DNA of 64,000 nt, taken from assembly GCF_030408815.1 (NCBI RefSeq), contig NZ_CP047355.1, positions 558,001 through 622,000 of the forward strand. Reading direction: 5' to 3'. Shown here in pieces: positions 62,822-64,000 of this stretch. Both the position numbers and the translations under genes were made by a program. The stretch is from Corynebacterium freiburgense. GTDB lineage: Bacteria; Actinomycetota; Actinomycetes; Mycobacteriales; Mycobacteriaceae. How positions within the stretch are numbered: the first letter of the stretch is position 1; each line of letters starts with the position of its first letter. The notes beneath the pieces are model-generated. The model had not been told where the DNA came from, ran no database searches, and worked only from the letters and a program-made list of their open reading frames with translations.

Positions 62822-63643
62822 TTAGGCTTTTACGCCACCGGCTGTGAGCCCGGCAACAATTCTTCGCTGGAAAATAAGGACCATAATGACCAGCGGGATG
62901 GTTACCAAAGATCCCGCCGCCATAATAGATGCGTAGGGGAATTCAAATGAGCTCGGGCCTGAGAACCTGGCAATTGCTACAGTAACCGGTTCGGTCGATG
63001 TGGAAGAAAGCTGCTTAGCCAGCATGAATTCATTCCAGGTGGCAATAAAAGCCAAGATTGCGGTGGTAAATAAGGCAGGGGCGGCAAGTGGGAGGAGCAC
63101 AAGCCGGAATGCTTGGCCGCGCGTCGCGCCGTCGACACGCGCCGCTTCTTCTAATTCCCATGGAAGCTGGCGGAAAAACGATACCAATGTGTAAATAGTA
63201 AGCGGCAATGCAAAGGAAATATTTGGAATAATCAATGCGCGATAGGTGCCAATCCAGCCGAGATCGCCAAAAAGCTGAAACAGTGGAGTGACTAATGCAA
63301 TGCCTGGGAACATAGAAGCGCCCAAAACAATACCGGTCACAAAACCCTTGCCGCGGAAATCCAGGCGAGCCAATGCATAGGCGGTAAAGACCCCGACAAG
63401 AACTGCAAGGAATGTTGTGAGGGCGCCAACAAGTAGGGAATTTCCGATGGCGCGTAAGAAATTATTGCCTTCGCTGGTGGAGAGGGCGTCGTAAAAGTTT
63501 TCTAATGTAACGTGGGTTGGCCAAGGGGTGGTATCGAACGTGTATTTCTTATCCCGTAATGCGGTGATCAGCATCCAATAAAATGGTGCCAAACCCCAAA
63601 TAAGGATCAGGACAACACCAGCATATGTGCGGACTGTTTTCAT
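62822..63643 (-). CDS. Sugar ABC transporter permease, SugB/MalG type
   Basis: 273 residues, six membrane helices. EAA loop ELEEAARVDGATRGQAFRLV, and the C-terminal FQRRIVAGLTAGGVKA, close to trehalose permease SugB of mycobacteria. Works with the next permease, an MsiK-type ATPase and a binding lipoprotein, both outside the window. Its ATG overlaps the stop of the upstream permease by 4 bases. Confidence 0.88.
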   Translation of the reverse strand: MKTVRTYAGVVLILIWGLAPFYWMLITALRDKKYTFDTTPWPTHVTLENFYDALSTSEGNNFLRAIGNSLLVGALTTFLAVLVGVFTAYALARLDFRGKGFVTGIVLGASMFPGIALVTPLFQLFGDLGWIGTYRALIIPNISFALPLTIYTLVSFFRQLPWELEEAARVDGATRGQAFRLVLLPLAAPALFTTAILAFIATWNEFMLAKQLSSTSTEPVTVAIARFSGPSSFEFPYASIMAAGSLVTIPLVIMVLIFQRRIVAGLTAGGVKA

Positions 63644-64000
63644 CGTGTAGCACCTTCCTTACGGGCGGCGCGGCCAGACACATCAGCGCCAAAGAATCGG
63701 ATCATAATAAATGCGACTGTAAAGATCAGCAAAAATACCAAAGTGGAAAGCGCGGAAGCTGAATTAAAGTTATTCTGTCGCATATCTTCTACCACGAGTT
63801 GTGAAATGGTTGCTGTTGGAGAATTCGAAGAACTGGAAATCATAATGACTGGTAGGTCATACATCCGTAATGCGTCCAAGGTTCGGAATAACACTGCGAC
63901 CATGAGCGCAGGTTTTACTAATGGCATGGTGATTTTTGTAAAAATCTGCCATCGGGAAGCACCATCAACGCGCGCGGCTTCATAAAGCTCATTCGGGATC
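63640..64000 (-). CDS. Sugar ABC transporter permease, SugA/MalF type (3' part)
   Basis: The frame continues past the right edge of the window; about 119 C-terminal residues are visible. EAA loop ELYEAARVDGASRWQIFTKI just inside the edge, then a helix LVKPALMVAVLFRTLDALRMYD and a final helix FLLIFTVAFIMIRFFG. First permease of the SugAB/MalFG pair. Confidence 0.88.
   Translation of the reverse strand, partial: IPNELYEAARVDGASRWQIFTKITMPLVKPALMVAVLFRTLDALRMYDLPVIMISSSSNSPTATISQLVVEDMRQNNFNSASALSTLVFLLIFTVAFIMIRFFGADVSGRAARKEGATR

Overview
The window looks like a chromosome segment of a Corynebacterium species of moderate to low GC. The evidence is gene content and order: accBC, a CysA-type sulfurtransferase, maf, accE, dtsR2, dtsR1, birA, a PH-domain membrane protein, purK and purE follow the known corynebacterial acyl-CoA carboxylase/purine neighbourhood. 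A DUF3151-type protein, DUF222/HNH genes and trehalose-type sugar permeases are also typical of the group. No rRNA, tRNA, CRISPR array or transposase was recognised.

Layout. 1-5.4 kb: 5' part of a secreted coiled-coil protein, accBC, thiosulfate sulfurtransferase and a Cj0069-like ATP-grasp protein. 5.5-5.9 kb: a non-coding palindrome-rich element, with an inverted second copy at 27.1-27.5 kb. 6.1-11.7 kb: small conserved genes, a lipoprotein cyclophilin, maf, a VWA lipoprotein, and a divergent epimerase/TetR pair with twin operators. 12.1-14.1 kb: an AAA15 ATPase plus RloB-like protein, probably an anti-phage pair. 14.4-18.1 kb: five small secreted peptides in an A-B, A-B, A arrangement around an HNH gene. 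18.3-25.5 kb: acyl-CoA carboxylase subunits, birA and purine genes. 25.5-26.9 kb: two unknown genes, with a possible DtxR box and an orphan palindromic operator.

28-31 kb and 44-59 kb: a [NiFe]-hydrogenase system in two parts. hypC-hypD and divergent hypE lie on the left. hypF, hypAB, a Dcu-type C4-dicarboxylate transporter, hyaABCD, a second hypA, an orphan large-subunit-like protein and a second hypC lie on the right. Together they predict a membrane uptake hydrogenase feeding quinone, plausibly linked to fumarate/succinate exchange.

31.2-42.8 kb, between the two hydrogenase parts: a complete class I lanthipeptide cluster. It holds a 52-residue nisin-like precursor, a SARP/BTAD-like regulator, LanB, LanC, an ABC exporter pair, a small membrane protein, a secreted trypsin-like protease, a NarL-type two-component system and an ABC immunity-type pair. 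The precursor keeps the nisin lipid II-binding region and the nisin-like C-terminus but lacks the fifth ring cysteine. This cluster is the main discovery candidate. A lipoprotein and a response regulator without its phospho-acceptor Asp follow.

59-64 kb: an AAA ATPase, two divergent Dcu-like membrane proteins, a small membrane protein and two sugar ABC permeases, the last cut by the window end.
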